Positions 17,741 to 26,053 of a DNA stretch of 64,000 nt are shown here, piece by piece. This DNA comes from Roseibium album. GTDB lineage: Bacteria; Pseudomonadota; Alphaproteobacteria; Rhizobiales; Stappiaceae. The stretch lies in contig NZ_CXWE01000006.1 of NCBI RefSeq assembly GCF_001404515.1, positions 186,001 through 250,000 of the forward strand, written 5' to 3'. How positions within the stretch are numbered: the stretch's first letter is position 1; each line of letters opens with the position of its first letter. A model generated the notes under the pieces. That model was given only the letters and a program-made list of their open reading frames with translations, searched no databases and had not been told where the DNA came from. The position numbers and the translations under genes are program-made.

Positions 17741-18747
17741 CGAAACCTCTTATTTTCCTCGACCCGCATCCACGTAATGAAATGATGGTTTACGATCAGG
17801 CGACAGAAGACACGCTGAACCAAATGGGCCGCGTGGTCGCCCATTTCGGCAGCCGGGCGCCTGACCACCTGGTTGACGACATCCTCTCAGAAGTCGAAAT
17901 CATCATCGGTCAGACCGCCATGCCCAAGGAGCGGCTCGACCGAGCTCCCAGACTGCGTGGCATTCTTAACGTCAAGGCTAACTGGGAACCCAACATCGAC
18001 TATGCCGAAGCCCACGCGCGCGGCATTCATGTCCTCTCGGCAGCTCCCTGCATGGCCCCGGCTGTCGCCGAATATTGCGTTGGTCAGGCGATCATGCTGG
18101 CAAGGGGTCTTCATACGTCCGATGGTCTCTTCCGTGATGGCAGCGAAGCCTATGGAATTGCCGGAAACGAGACTGCTTATTCGCTTTATGGCGCTGACGT
18201 GGCGCTTCTCGGCTACGGAAATCTCGGCCGGGCACTTGCGCCGCTGCTGCAACCATTCGGCTGTCGGATCATGGTGCACGATCCCTGGCTTTCGGACAGC
18301 TACCTGCGCAACGAAGGTTTGGAACCCGTCTCGCTGGAACATTTGCTGACCCGACCCAAGTTCATTTTCCTGCTCGCGGGTGTGACATCGGAAAACGAGG
18401 GTTTTTTGAACCGGAGCAAACTTGAAACGATCCGCCCGGATTCTTCCGTCATTTTGGCCAGTCGAGCCGAAATTGTCTCGTTCCCGGATTTTGTCGAACT
18501 GGCGGGCGAAGGACGATTCCGCGCTGCCGTCGATGTCTTTCCACAAGAGCCCGTCGCACCGGACGACCCCGTTCGAATGACACCGAAAGTGCTGTATTCC
18601 GCGCATCTGGCAGGCGGGATCCGACCGTCCTATGCGCGCATTCGTGAAGCCATGCTGGACGACGTGGGTCAGATTCTGAAGGGTCTCCCCCCACTTAGAA
18701 TGCAACGCGCCGAACCCAGCCTGGCCGGCAAGATGCGCAGCCGGTAG
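17737..18747 (+). CDS. D-isomer-specific 2-hydroxyacid dehydrogenase family protein
   Basis: 336-residue NAD(P)-dependent dehydrogenase. The Rossmann nucleotide motif is VALLGYGNLGRAL (G-x-G-x-x-G), with the downstream acidic residue in IMVHDPWL. The catalytic triad of the family is present: Arg in ILASRAEIVS, Glu in DVFPQEPV and His in YSAHLAGG. Members reduce 2-keto acids or oxidise D-2-hydroxyacids. It overlaps the permease gene by 4 bases and precedes the operon's ATPase by 15 bases, so it belongs to the sugar-uptake operon. In that setting a sugar-acid or glycerate/glyoxylate-type substrate is plausible but not shown. Confidence 0.9.
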   Translation: MTKPLIFLDPHPRNEMMVYDQATEDTLNQMGRVVAHFGSRAPDHLVDDILSEVEIIIGQTAMPKERLDRAPRLRGILNVKANWEPNIDYAEAHARGIHVLSAAPCMAPAVAEYCVGQAIMLARGLHTSDGLFRDGSEAYGIAGNETAYSLYGADVALLGYGNLGRALAPLLQPFGCRIMVHDPWLSDSYLRNEGLEPVSLEHLLTRPKFIFLLAGVTSENEGFLNRSKLETIRPDSSVILASRAEIVSFPDFVELAGEGRFRAAVDVFPQEPVAPDDPVRMTPKVLYSAHLAGGIRPSYARIREAMLDDVGQILKGLPPLRMQRAEPSLAGKMRSR

Positions 18748-18762
18748 CAAGAAGGATCGCGA

Positions 18763-19854
18763 ATGACTCAGATTGATTTGAAAGCTGTGCGCAAGTCCTA
18801 TGGCACTGTCGAGGTGATCCACGGAATCGATCTTTCCGTGAACTCTGGCGAATTCGTCGTCTTTGTAGGCCCTTCCGGATGTGGCAAGTCCACGCTCTTG
18901 CGTATCATCGCCGGACTGGAAGACATAACCAGCGGGACCGTCGAGATTGATCGGTCGGTGGTCAACACCATTCCAGCTTCGGACCGCGGTCTGGCAATGG
19001 TGTTCCAGTCCTATGCACTTTATCCGCACATGACGGTCTACAAGAACATGGCTTTCGGGCTGGAAAACTCGAAGATGCCAAAGGCCGAAATTGATACCAA
19101 GGTCCGCAAAGCCGCAGAAATGCTGCAGATCACAGACTATCTTGACCGCCGCCCCAAGGCACTTTCCGGCGGACAGCGTCAGAGGGTCGCGATCGGACGG
19201 GCAATCGTACGCGACCCGAAGGCATTTCTGTTTGATGAGCCCTTGTCGAACCTCGATGCCGAACTGCGCGTAACAATGCGCAAGGAACTGGCCGCGCTGC
19301 ATGCCGAGATCGGCGGCACGATGATCTATGTCACCCACGATCAGACCGAGGCAATGACGCTTGCAGACAAGATTGTCGTCTTGCAAGGCGGTGTCGTGGA
19401 ACAGGTCGGCAAGCCACTCGATTTGTACAACAATCCGCAAAACGCCTTTGTCGCCGGCTTTATCGGTTCACCGCGCATGAACCTTGTCCAGGCAACCGCA
19501 GAGGAGGATGGTGAAGGCATTGCGCTGGTGGCAAAAGGCACACGTGTGTCGCTGCCGCCAATTCAGGGTATCAAGCCTGGAGATACAGTGACCTACGGTA
19601 TCCGGCCGGAACATATACTGCTCACCGATGCCCCCAATTCCAGTGATGCAATCGCCGAGGTCTTTTTGTCCGAGCAACTTGGTGGAGAGACCTACCTCTA
19701 TTGCAAAGTCGACGGGATCGAGCAGCTCACCATTCATCAACCAGGACAGTTGCCGATCGAAAACGGCGAAACCCTTCACCTGCGCTTCGACAGGGCGCAG
19801 ATGCACCTGTTCGATGCCAACGGCAAGGTCATCACCAACGGGGTGCAGACGTGA
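18763..19854 (+). CDS. ABC sugar importer ATPase, MalK/UgpC-like
   Basis: 363-residue ATPase. The nucleotide-binding domain has Walker A GPSGCGKST, the signature LSGGQRQR, Walker B FLFDEPLSNLDAE and the switch histidine in VTHDQTEAM. The C-terminal regulatory TOBE domain (about residues 240-360) includes VTYGIRPEHILLTD, typical of MalK/UgpC proteins. It powers the two permeases encoded upstream. It overlaps the following GTG start by 4 bases. Confidence 0.95.
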   Translation: MTQIDLKAVRKSYGTVEVIHGIDLSVNSGEFVVFVGPSGCGKSTLLRIIAGLEDITSGTVEIDRSVVNTIPASDRGLAMVFQSYALYPHMTVYKNMAFGLENSKMPKAEIDTKVRKAAEMLQITDYLDRRPKALSGGQRQRVAIGRAIVRDPKAFLFDEPLSNLDAELRVTMRKELAALHAEIGGTMIYVTHDQTEAMTLADKIVVLQGGVVEQVGKPLDLYNNPQNAFVAGFIGSPRMNLVQATAEEDGEGIALVAKGTRVSLPPIQGIKPGDTVTYGIRPEHILLTDAPNSSDAIAEVFLSEQLGGETYLYCKVDGIEQLTIHQPGQLPIENGETLHLRFDRAQMHLFDANGKVITNGVQT

Positions 19855-20879
19855 AAAAGTTCGGCCTGGCGGTCATCGGTTGCGGCATGGGGGCGAAACC
19901 GCATGCAGGTGCTCTCAAGGAGCTGGCAGATGTCATTGACGTAAAGGGAATTTACGCCCGTAGTGAAGGAACGCGGACGACATTCGCCAGTGAACACGGG
20001 TTCGCCGTTGCCGAGAGTGCCGAGAGACTGGCTGCCGATCCGTCTGTTGATGCCGCTCTCATCCTGACGCCTCCCAATGCGCGCGAGGACCTGGTTCGTC
20101 TGTTCGCGACCAACGGCAAACATGTTCTGTGTGAGAAACCCCTGGAGCGAAGCGAAGAGGCAGCTCGGCGAATTGTCGGGATCTGCGAGAGCAACGGCGT
20201 CAACCTGGGTGTTGTTTTGCAGCACCGATTTCGCCAGGCGAGCGAAAAGCTGGCGGGGCTGCTCGCCTCAAGAGCGTTGGGTGAAATCCGTGCCGTGCGT
20301 GTCGACGTGCCGTGGTGGCGCGATCAGAAATACTATGACGAGCCCGGACGCGGCACTTATGCGCGCGACGGCGGCGGCGTGCTTATCTCTCAGGCGATCC
20401 ATACGCTCGACTTGATGCTGTCACTGACCGGTCCGGTAGCGGCGGTCCAGGCCCTCGCGGCAACGACATCTTTCCATGAGATGGAAGCAGAGGATTTTGT
20501 GGCGGGAGGACTGCAATTTGAATCTGGTGCGGTCGGGTCCCTGTTTGCAACAACAGCTGCCTTCCCCGGGGAAGCAGAATCAATCCGCCTCGATTGCGAC
20601 AAGGGAAGCGTGCTCCTGAAGTCAGGAACCCTGACCATAGACTGGCGGTCGGGCGAACGTTCCGTATTCGGTGAGACAACGACGACCGGTGGCGGTGCGG
20701 ACCCGATGGCGTTTCCCCATGAATGGCACCGCGATTTGATCGCCGACTTCGTCAAATCCGCACAGTCCGGGCAAAAACCGCGTGTGACCGGACGCGACGC
20801 ATTGCAGGTTCATGCCCTTATCGCGGCTTTGGAAAAATCTTCGGCCGAACGCGCCTACGTCTCGCTCAATCATTCTTGA
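19851..20879 (+). CDS. Gfo/Idh/MocA-family oxidoreductase (first of three in tandem)
   Basis: 342-residue NAD(P)-dependent sugar oxidoreductase. The GTG start at 19851 overlaps the ATPase stop (GTGA) and leads directly into the Rossmann motif FGLAVIGCGMGAKPH. The family motif HVLCEKPLERS carries the catalytic lysine (EKP). The C-terminal alpha/beta domain includes DGGGVLISQAIHTLDLML with the second catalytic histidine region. Such enzymes oxidise or reduce free sugars, inositols or glycosides. It is followed after 10 bases by a second member of the same superfamily. Confidence 0.92.
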   Translation: MKKFGLAVIGCGMGAKPHAGALKELADVIDVKGIYARSEGTRTTFASEHGFAVAESAERLAADPSVDAALILTPPNAREDLVRLFATNGKHVLCEKPLERSEEAARRIVGICESNGVNLGVVLQHRFRQASEKLAGLLASRALGEIRAVRVDVPWWRDQKYYDEPGRGTYARDGGGVLISQAIHTLDLMLSLTGPVAAVQALAATTSFHEMEAEDFVAGGLQFESGAVGSLFATTAAFPGEAESIRLDCDKGSVLLKSGTLTIDWRSGERSVFGETTTTGGGADPMAFPHEWHRDLIADFVKSAQSGQKPRVTGRDALQVHALIAALEKSSAERAYVSLNHS

Positions 20880-20889
20880 GGACAAAACT

Positions 20890-21909
20890 ATGACCCCCCT
20901 GACACTCGGGGTGGTGGGCATCGACCACCGCCATATCTTCGGCCAGCTCTCGGGCATGATGGAACTGGGATGCACCTGCAAGGGCTGGTGGACCGAAGGA
21001 GAGCCTCAGCCAGTCGAAGGCTTTTTGAAACGATTTCCTGACGTGCCAAGGGTCGGGGATCTTCGCATGCTTCTGGACGATCCCGAGATAGACATGATCC
21101 TGATCGCCGATGTTCCAGCGCGCCGGGCGGACCGCGCCATGGAAGCGATGCGATCGGGCAAGGATGTCATGCTGGACAAGCCGGGTTGCACAACCCTGGA
21201 GCAACTCGAAGACATCAAGGCCTGTGTCGCGGAAACTGGCCGGATATGGTCGATCGATTTTTCAGAACGCTTCGAGGTGCGTGCTGTCAGCAAAGCTGCC
21301 GAACTCGTCAGGGACGGTGCAATTGGGGAAATCATACAGACGGTCGGTCTCGGTCCTCATCGTCTCAACCGGCCAACACGGCCGGACTGGTTCTTCGACG
21401 ATCGGATGTATGGCGGGATTCTGACCGACATAGCATCTCACCAGATTGACCAGTTTCTGTTTTTCACAGGCTCACAGGACGCTGAAATCATTACGTCTTC
21501 AGTGGGTAACTTCGCCAATCCCGATGACCCGGGTTTGCAGGATTTCGGCGAGATCCTGCTTCGGTCCGGCAACCGGCAGGGCTACATCCGTGTCGACTGG
21601 TATACACCTGATGCGCTGCCGACCTGGGGGGATGGCCGCCTGGTCATTTCAGGCACGGAAGGTCAGATCGAGTTGCGCAAATATGTTGATATCGCTGGGC
21701 GGAGCGGCACGGATCATGTTTTCCTCGTCAACAAGGACCGCTACGAATACATCGATGCGTCCGGAGAAGACCTCCCGTATTTCGCCAATCTCATCAACGA
21801 TGTGAACACCCGTTCGGAAACCGCAATGTCGCAGGCGCATTGCTTCAAGGTGATGGAGCTGGCCTTGAAGGCGCAGGCAAAGGCCACCCGCCTGGGAACC
21901 CTGAAATGA
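20890..21909 (+). CDS. Gfo/Idh/MocA-family oxidoreductase (second of three)
   Basis: 339-residue member of the same superfamily, but divergent. The N-terminal strand-loop reads LTLGVVGIDHRHIFGQL, where the normal G-x-G-x-x-G is altered (GVVGIDHRHI), a form seen in several Gfo/Idh subfamilies. The catalytic lysine is in VMLDKPGCTT (DKP instead of EKP). The C-terminal part has DIASHQIDQFLFFTG, the histidine region. GAGGACAA precedes the ATG. It overlaps the third enzyme by 4 bases. The altered coenzyme loop may mean a different cofactor fit or substrate. Confidence 0.9.
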   Translation: MTPLTLGVVGIDHRHIFGQLSGMMELGCTCKGWWTEGEPQPVEGFLKRFPDVPRVGDLRMLLDDPEIDMILIADVPARRADRAMEAMRSGKDVMLDKPGCTTLEQLEDIKACVAETGRIWSIDFSERFEVRAVSKAAELVRDGAIGEIIQTVGLGPHRLNRPTRPDWFFDDRMYGGILTDIASHQIDQFLFFTGSQDAEIITSSVGNFANPDDPGLQDFGEILLRSGNRQGYIRVDWYTPDALPTWGDGRLVISGTEGQIELRKYVDIAGRSGTDHVFLVNKDRYEYIDASGEDLPYFANLINDVNTRSETAMSQAHCFKVMELALKAQAKATRLGTLK

Positions 21910-22985
21910 CCTATCAGGTCGCCGTACTCGGCGCCGGGATCGGTGTTCAGCACATCAGTGGCTTGCTTCAACTGACAGACCGCTTCCAGGTTCTGACCGT
22001 TTGCGATCTAAACAGGGAACTGGCCGAAGCACAGGCCAGCCGAACAGGTGCGAAGTTCTCGACATCCATCTCTGAAGTGCTCCGTGACCCGGAAATCGAT
22101 ATCGTGGACATCTGCTTGCCTCCTCGCCTGCATGTCCCCATCGCAATGGACGCCCTGGCAGCAGGAAAGCATGTCGTCGTTGAAAAACCTCTTGCCGGAT
22201 CAGTTGCGGATGCCGATCGCCTATGTGAAGCGGAACACAAGGCGGAAAGGAAGATCTTTCCGGTGTTTCAATACCGTAACGGTCGCGCGTTTCACCAGCT
22301 CCAGGCATTGAAGGATGCCGGCCTGCTCGGTGCACCGCGTGTCGCCTCTCTGGAAACTCACTGGAACCGAAAAGCCGACTACTACGCTACGCCCTGGCGT
22401 GGAACCTTGGCTCATGAATTGGGTGGGGCAGTGTTAAGTCATGCCATCCATATCCACGATTTGATCTCGACCCAGTTCGGTCGCGCTGCCAATGTTTCCG
22501 CACTTCTCAACACATCCATCAACGCAATTGAAACAGAAGACTGCGCGGCAATTGCAATGCGCATGGAAACCGGCGCGCTCGTTACCTCCTCGGTCACACT
22601 TGGTGCCGCTGATAATACCTCACGGCTTAAAATGGTGTTTCAGCATGCGACTGCGGAAAGCAAGCAGGAGCCATATGCACCCGGTGAGGCCAACTGGACA
22701 TTTACCGCGCGTGACGCCGATCGACAGAATGAAATCGACAACGTTGTGCGGGCGACAAGCCAATGCCGGGAAGGTTTTGCCGGCTATTTCGAGGCGATAG
22801 CCGATAATCTGGACGGCAGGCCCAGCCCCGTGGTGAATTTGTCTGATGGGCTGGCTGCGGTTGAACTGGCAACGGCCATATACCTCGCCGATCGCACCGG
22901 TGAACGTGTGGTTCTGCCACTCGACCGTAGTTTGCCCATTTGTCGAGGATGGGGCGATCTGTCTCATGCCACTGTTTCATCTTGA
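21906..22985 (+). CDS. Gfo/Idh/MocA-family oxidoreductase (third of three)
   Basis: 359-residue member with Rossmann motif VAVLGAGIGVQHISGL, the lysine motif HVVVEKPLAGSV and the C-terminal ELGGAVLSHAIHIHDLI histidine region. The start overlaps the previous stop (ATGA). It is the last gene of the operon that begins at the GntR gene 13558 or the binding-protein gene. Three consecutive non-identical members imply sequential or parallel oxidation of related sugars. Confidence 0.92.
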   Translation: MTYQVAVLGAGIGVQHISGLLQLTDRFQVLTVCDLNRELAEAQASRTGAKFSTSISEVLRDPEIDIVDICLPPRLHVPIAMDALAAGKHVVVEKPLAGSVADADRLCEAEHKAERKIFPVFQYRNGRAFHQLQALKDAGLLGAPRVASLETHWNRKADYYATPWRGTLAHELGGAVLSHAIHIHDLISTQFGRAANVSALLNTSINAIETEDCAAIAMRMETGALVTSSVTLGAADNTSRLKMVFQHATAESKQEPYAPGEANWTFTARDADRQNEIDNVVRATSQCREGFAGYFEAIADNLDGRPSPVVNLSDGLAAVELATAIYLADRTGERVVLPLDRSLPICRGWGDLSHATVSS

Positions 22986-23407
22986 CCAACAAGGTTTTGT
23001 TCGCTTCCGGTCCATTTGTATTTTGATTTGGAGGAGCTGGTTCGCTTAAGTCCGATCAAGCGTGAAACGCGTCGTGGCGACGTGTTTTTTCCATTGGCCG
23101 GCCGGATCTTGCGCGTCATACGGGATGCGAGGATCCACTTCAGCGAAAAGTCGTCACGGTACCCGGAACTGGCAAGACAGCAGCAAAACGTGTCTCGATC
23201 TGCCAGGCAAGGAACCCGGCCGCCTTTCAGGAGACATGCAAATTGTTCAAAGGTGAGCGCGCGCGCCTTTCGGACCAGGTAAATCGATCATTTTTGCACG
23301 CCCTGATGTCACTCTGTTTCCTTTGCAGCAGCAAGCCTGTATATTAGTATATTAAATTCAACGACAGACTAAGCCGTCAATGGCGACGCTGATGCAAAGC
23401 GGACCAA
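22986..23407. other. Intergenic region upstream of second GntR gene
   Basis: 422 bases without a gene I can support. Short open frames near 23016-23282 have no recognisable motif. The 3' half contains the operator-like sequence at 23338-23354 and must hold the GntR promoter. No terminator hairpin with a T-run was seen behind the oxidoreductase. Confidence 0.45.
23338..23354. promoter_or_regulatory. Putative FCD-GntR operator (site 2)
   Basis: TGTATATTAGTATATTA, matching 14 of 17 bases of the element at 13200-13216. It is 53 bases upstream of the GntR start, so autoregulation is likely. Which of the two local GntR proteins binds it cannot be told from sequence. Confidence 0.6.
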
Positions 23408-24100
23408 ATGAACACTTCTGAGAACCTAAAACAGCGGATCGTCGGGCAGTCCATGACGGATCGTGTCTATGATGCAATCCTCGCGATGATCCTCCGGCTT
23501 GAGATCAAGCCACGCGAAAAATTATCCGAAGTACAGCTGTCGAAGGAACTTGGTGTTAGCAGAACGCCCGTCCGTGAAGCATTTCTTCGCCTGGAAAGCC
23601 TGGGGTTTCTCGACATCGTGCCACAGCGTGGAACAATCGTGGCACCGATGCGGGATGCGGAGTTTCGCAAGTCGCAATTCATGCGGGAAGCGTTCGAACT
23701 GGCGCTGGTACGCAGGGCCATCGAGCTTGAGGACAATAGCGAACTTTGCATGGCGCTTGACCGCGAGCTAAAGCTGCAAACAGTCCACTCGGAGCTTGCT
23801 GACGAAAACTCGTTTTTCGAATCCGATGAAGCCTTTCACGAGGCCATTGCTGTTCATTGCGGGGTAGCGGAAATCTGGCCTGAAGTGCAACGTGTCAAAA
23901 TGCACATGGACAGGTTCAGATACGCGATCAGGTCACAGCGCGAAACATCAACGATCCTGGAGCAGCATCGAAGAATTGCAGAAGCAATTTGCAATCGCAA
24001 CGAAGCCGAGGCGCTGGCGGCCATGACATTACATTTGCGCCGTGCCAATCACCTGATTGCCGATGCAGCGAAAGAACACCCGGAATATTTCGAGCTGTGA
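23408..24100 (+). CDS. GntR-family regulator, FCD type
   Basis: 230-residue regulator. The winged helix (about residues 15-75) contains LSEVQLSKELGVSRTPVREAFLRLESLGFL, the FadR-subfamily consensus. The FCD domain (about 85-215) has SDEAFHEAIAVHCG, KMHMDRFRYAI and MTLHLRRANH, supplying the usual metal-binding Asp/His positions. It is a single-gene unit followed by an 860-bp gap and then the RbsABC-type operon, which carries a related operator-like element in front of it. It probably controls that operon. Confidence 0.9.
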   Translation: MNTSENLKQRIVGQSMTDRVYDAILAMILRLEIKPREKLSEVQLSKELGVSRTPVREAFLRLESLGFLDIVPQRGTIVAPMRDAEFRKSQFMREAFELALVRRAIELEDNSELCMALDRELKLQTVHSELADENSFFESDEAFHEAIAVHCGVAEIWPEVQRVKMHMDRFRYAIRSQRETSTILEQHRRIAEAICNRNEAEALAAMTLHLRRANHLIADAAKEHPEYFEL

Positions 24101-24961
24101 CAATGGCTTGATCACGATTTTCTTTTTTTTCAATAACTTAGATTTTAATAACCTCACAAGACCGGACGTGAGACAAGTGATCGCGCTCGGCACTTCGTCT
24201 GAATCACACTGGCGTTTTGGCGATATTGAGACCGATTGATCGCCCAGGTCGCCCGGCGAATTGAAGGCTCTGCGCGTCACGTCTGAATGGGCAAAGGCCG
24301 GGCCCTCGCATCGGTCGTCTTACTTCCCGTACCCAATTCAAGCACAATGCTAACAGCCAATCCGATCGTCGCCGCCCGGGAAAGACTGAAAGCCATACCG
24401 GCCTGCACGCCACCCGCGCGTCGCGCAAGACGACACATCGATGATGCCCCCTCGCCTGCTTGAATCATACTGGGAATGAGTTGCCGGCTCTACTGCAACG
24501 CGCTTTCAAAAGGCAACGCCATGGCTCCTCTGAGGTCGGCAAACTATGTTTCAAGGAATATCCTGATCGCCTTGTATCGCGCATCGCTGATTTGCGCATC
24601 AACCCGTCCTTGGTTGCCGAACATATGAACTCAGCAACGGATCGCACCGACCATTGAACCGGGATCAGTCAGAGGCGGCTGGAACCTTTCACTTGGCTCG
24701 CCGGCCGAGCGTCCCAACCCGTTGCGATCAAGTTTCCCCTCGACGGCATGGATACCGCCGCTTTCCTGCTGACAGGCAGCTGCACTGACTTTCATTCAGG
24801 CGGCAACGGAAAGAAAGACGAACCGCTCAGCGGTGCGTTTCCACGCGTTGATGTTTCCTTACAACTCCGCTTGCCGACCACATAATTGTATATTACCATA
24901 CAAGTAAGAAAAAGGCGTATTGAAAGCTTGAAAACTCGAAACCGGGAGGAAGTTTAGGATA
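24101..24961. other. Gene-poor 860-bp gap upstream of RbsABC-type operon
   Basis: No convincing gene on either strand. Short open frames (for example 24277-24468 minus and 24460-24657 plus) lack known motifs and good ribosome sites. 24110-24150 is very A/T-rich. The last 80 bases hold an inverted repeat and the promoter of the downstream operon. The length is unusual for this compact region and may reflect a decayed gene or an untranslated RNA; I cannot tell which. Confidence 0.4.
24886..24903. promoter_or_regulatory. Putative FCD-GntR operator (site 3)
   Basis: Perfect inverted repeat TTGTAT-n6-ATACAA, 59 bases before the binding-protein ATG. It shares the core TGTATATTA with site 2. It is well placed to repress the RbsABC-type operon. 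Confidence 0.6.
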
Positions 24962-25990
24962 ATGACCGACATCAAGAAGCTATCAACCATGTGCGCCGCC
25001 GTTGCGGGACTGGTGTTAGGAACGACCGCGGCAATGGCAGATTCCAGCACACGGGTCGCGTTGGTTCCTGGCGGCCCGCATCCGTACTTTGCTGCCTGGG
25101 AGCTGGCAGGAAAAGACGCTGCCAAGGATTTTGGACTGGGAGCTGCAGACTACAAGGTTCCGCAAAAGTGGGAATTGAGCCTGCAGAACCAGATGCTCGA
25201 AAGCCTCGTAACCCAGGGTTATAATGCTTTCCTCGTCTTTCCAGGTGACCCGGTTGGTACAGTCGCGATTGCCGATGAGCTTGCTGCGACAGGTGCCCCG
25301 GTTATGGCACTGGCGGGATGTCTGAAAGATCCCTCCCAAGCCGTTTTCTGCATGGGAACGGATACCGGCAATTCAGCTTATCTGGGGACACAGGAACTTT
25401 TGAAGGTTCTTCCCAAGGGCGCGAAAATCGCTCATTTCACAGGTTTTCTGGTCGACCCCAACACACAGCTGAGGATTGACGCTGTCGAAAAAGCTGCCTC
25501 CGAAGGAGGAGCCGAAGTGGTCCAGGTGATCGCAGATATCGATGCACCCGAGCCTGCAGAAGAAAAGATCAATGCCTATCTTGCGGCACATGCAGATGAC
25601 GTTGACGGTATCATCACGACTGCCTGGGTTCCTGCGGTCGTCGCATCAAACGCGCTGCGAAAGATTGGTGACAAGCGCATCAAGATGGTGGGCATCGACC
25701 ATGATGAGGTTGTCCTGGGCGCCATCAAGGACGGCTATGTCCATGGAACAATGCTTCAGAATCCATACGGCCAGGGCTATCTGGGTTCCTACGCAGCCGA
25801 TCGCCTGCGTTCCGGCTGCACTGTGAAGGATGATGCGCCGTTCAAGTCGATCGCGTTGACCGACAAGTTTATCGACAGCGGAACCGTATTTGCAGGTGCT
25901 GATGCGGTCGACAACTACGTCAGTTCGATGCAGAACATCACCAAAGAGATCTTTGATGGTTTCGAAGACACCTACCTGAATTGCGGCTGA
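24962..25990 (+). CDS. ABC sugar-binding protein, RbsB-like (periplasmic binding protein family 4)
   Basis: 342-residue periplasmic binding protein of the ribose/galactose class. A signal peptide runs to about residue 26 (VAGLVLGTTAAMA). The mature part begins TRVALVPGGPHPYFAAWE and shows the repeated lobe pattern YNAFLVFPGDP, GIITTAWVPAVVAS and KMVGIDHDEVVLGAIKDG. A GGGAGGA ribosome site lies before the ATG. It starts an operon with two permeases, an ATPase and deoxy-sugar-type catabolic enzymes. The ligand is probably an aldose or deoxysugar, by context. Confidence 0.92.
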   Translation: MTDIKKLSTMCAAVAGLVLGTTAAMADSSTRVALVPGGPHPYFAAWELAGKDAAKDFGLGAADYKVPQKWELSLQNQMLESLVTQGYNAFLVFPGDPVGTVAIADELAATGAPVMALAGCLKDPSQAVFCMGTDTGNSAYLGTQELLKVLPKGAKIAHFTGFLVDPNTQLRIDAVEKAASEGGAEVVQVIADIDAPEPAEEKINAYLAAHADDVDGIITTAWVPAVVASNALRKIGDKRIKMVGIDHDEVVLGAIKDGYVHGTMLQNPYGQGYLGSYAADRLRSGCTVKDDAPFKSIALTDKFIDSGTVFAGADAVDNYVSSMQNITKEIFDGFEDTYLNCG

Positions 25991-25999
25991 CAGCTGTCT

Positions 26000-26023
26000 T
26001 GGAGGAGCGACCCCGCTCCTCCA
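26000..26023 (+). terminator. Hairpin after RbsB-like gene
   Basis: Perfect 10-bp stem TGGAGGAGCG / CGCTCCTCCA with loop ACCC, 9 bases after the stop codon. There is no long T-run, so it is more likely a transcript-stabilising hairpin or partial attenuator than a full terminator. Confidence 0.7.
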
Positions 26024-26053
26024 TCTTTCCTGCACGGCAATCGGTAGTCGACA

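Noticed and set aside
17887..19440. Long minus-strand open frame (517 codons)
   Set aside because: It lies antisense to the hydroxyacid dehydrogenase and the MalK-like ATPase, both with complete motifs.
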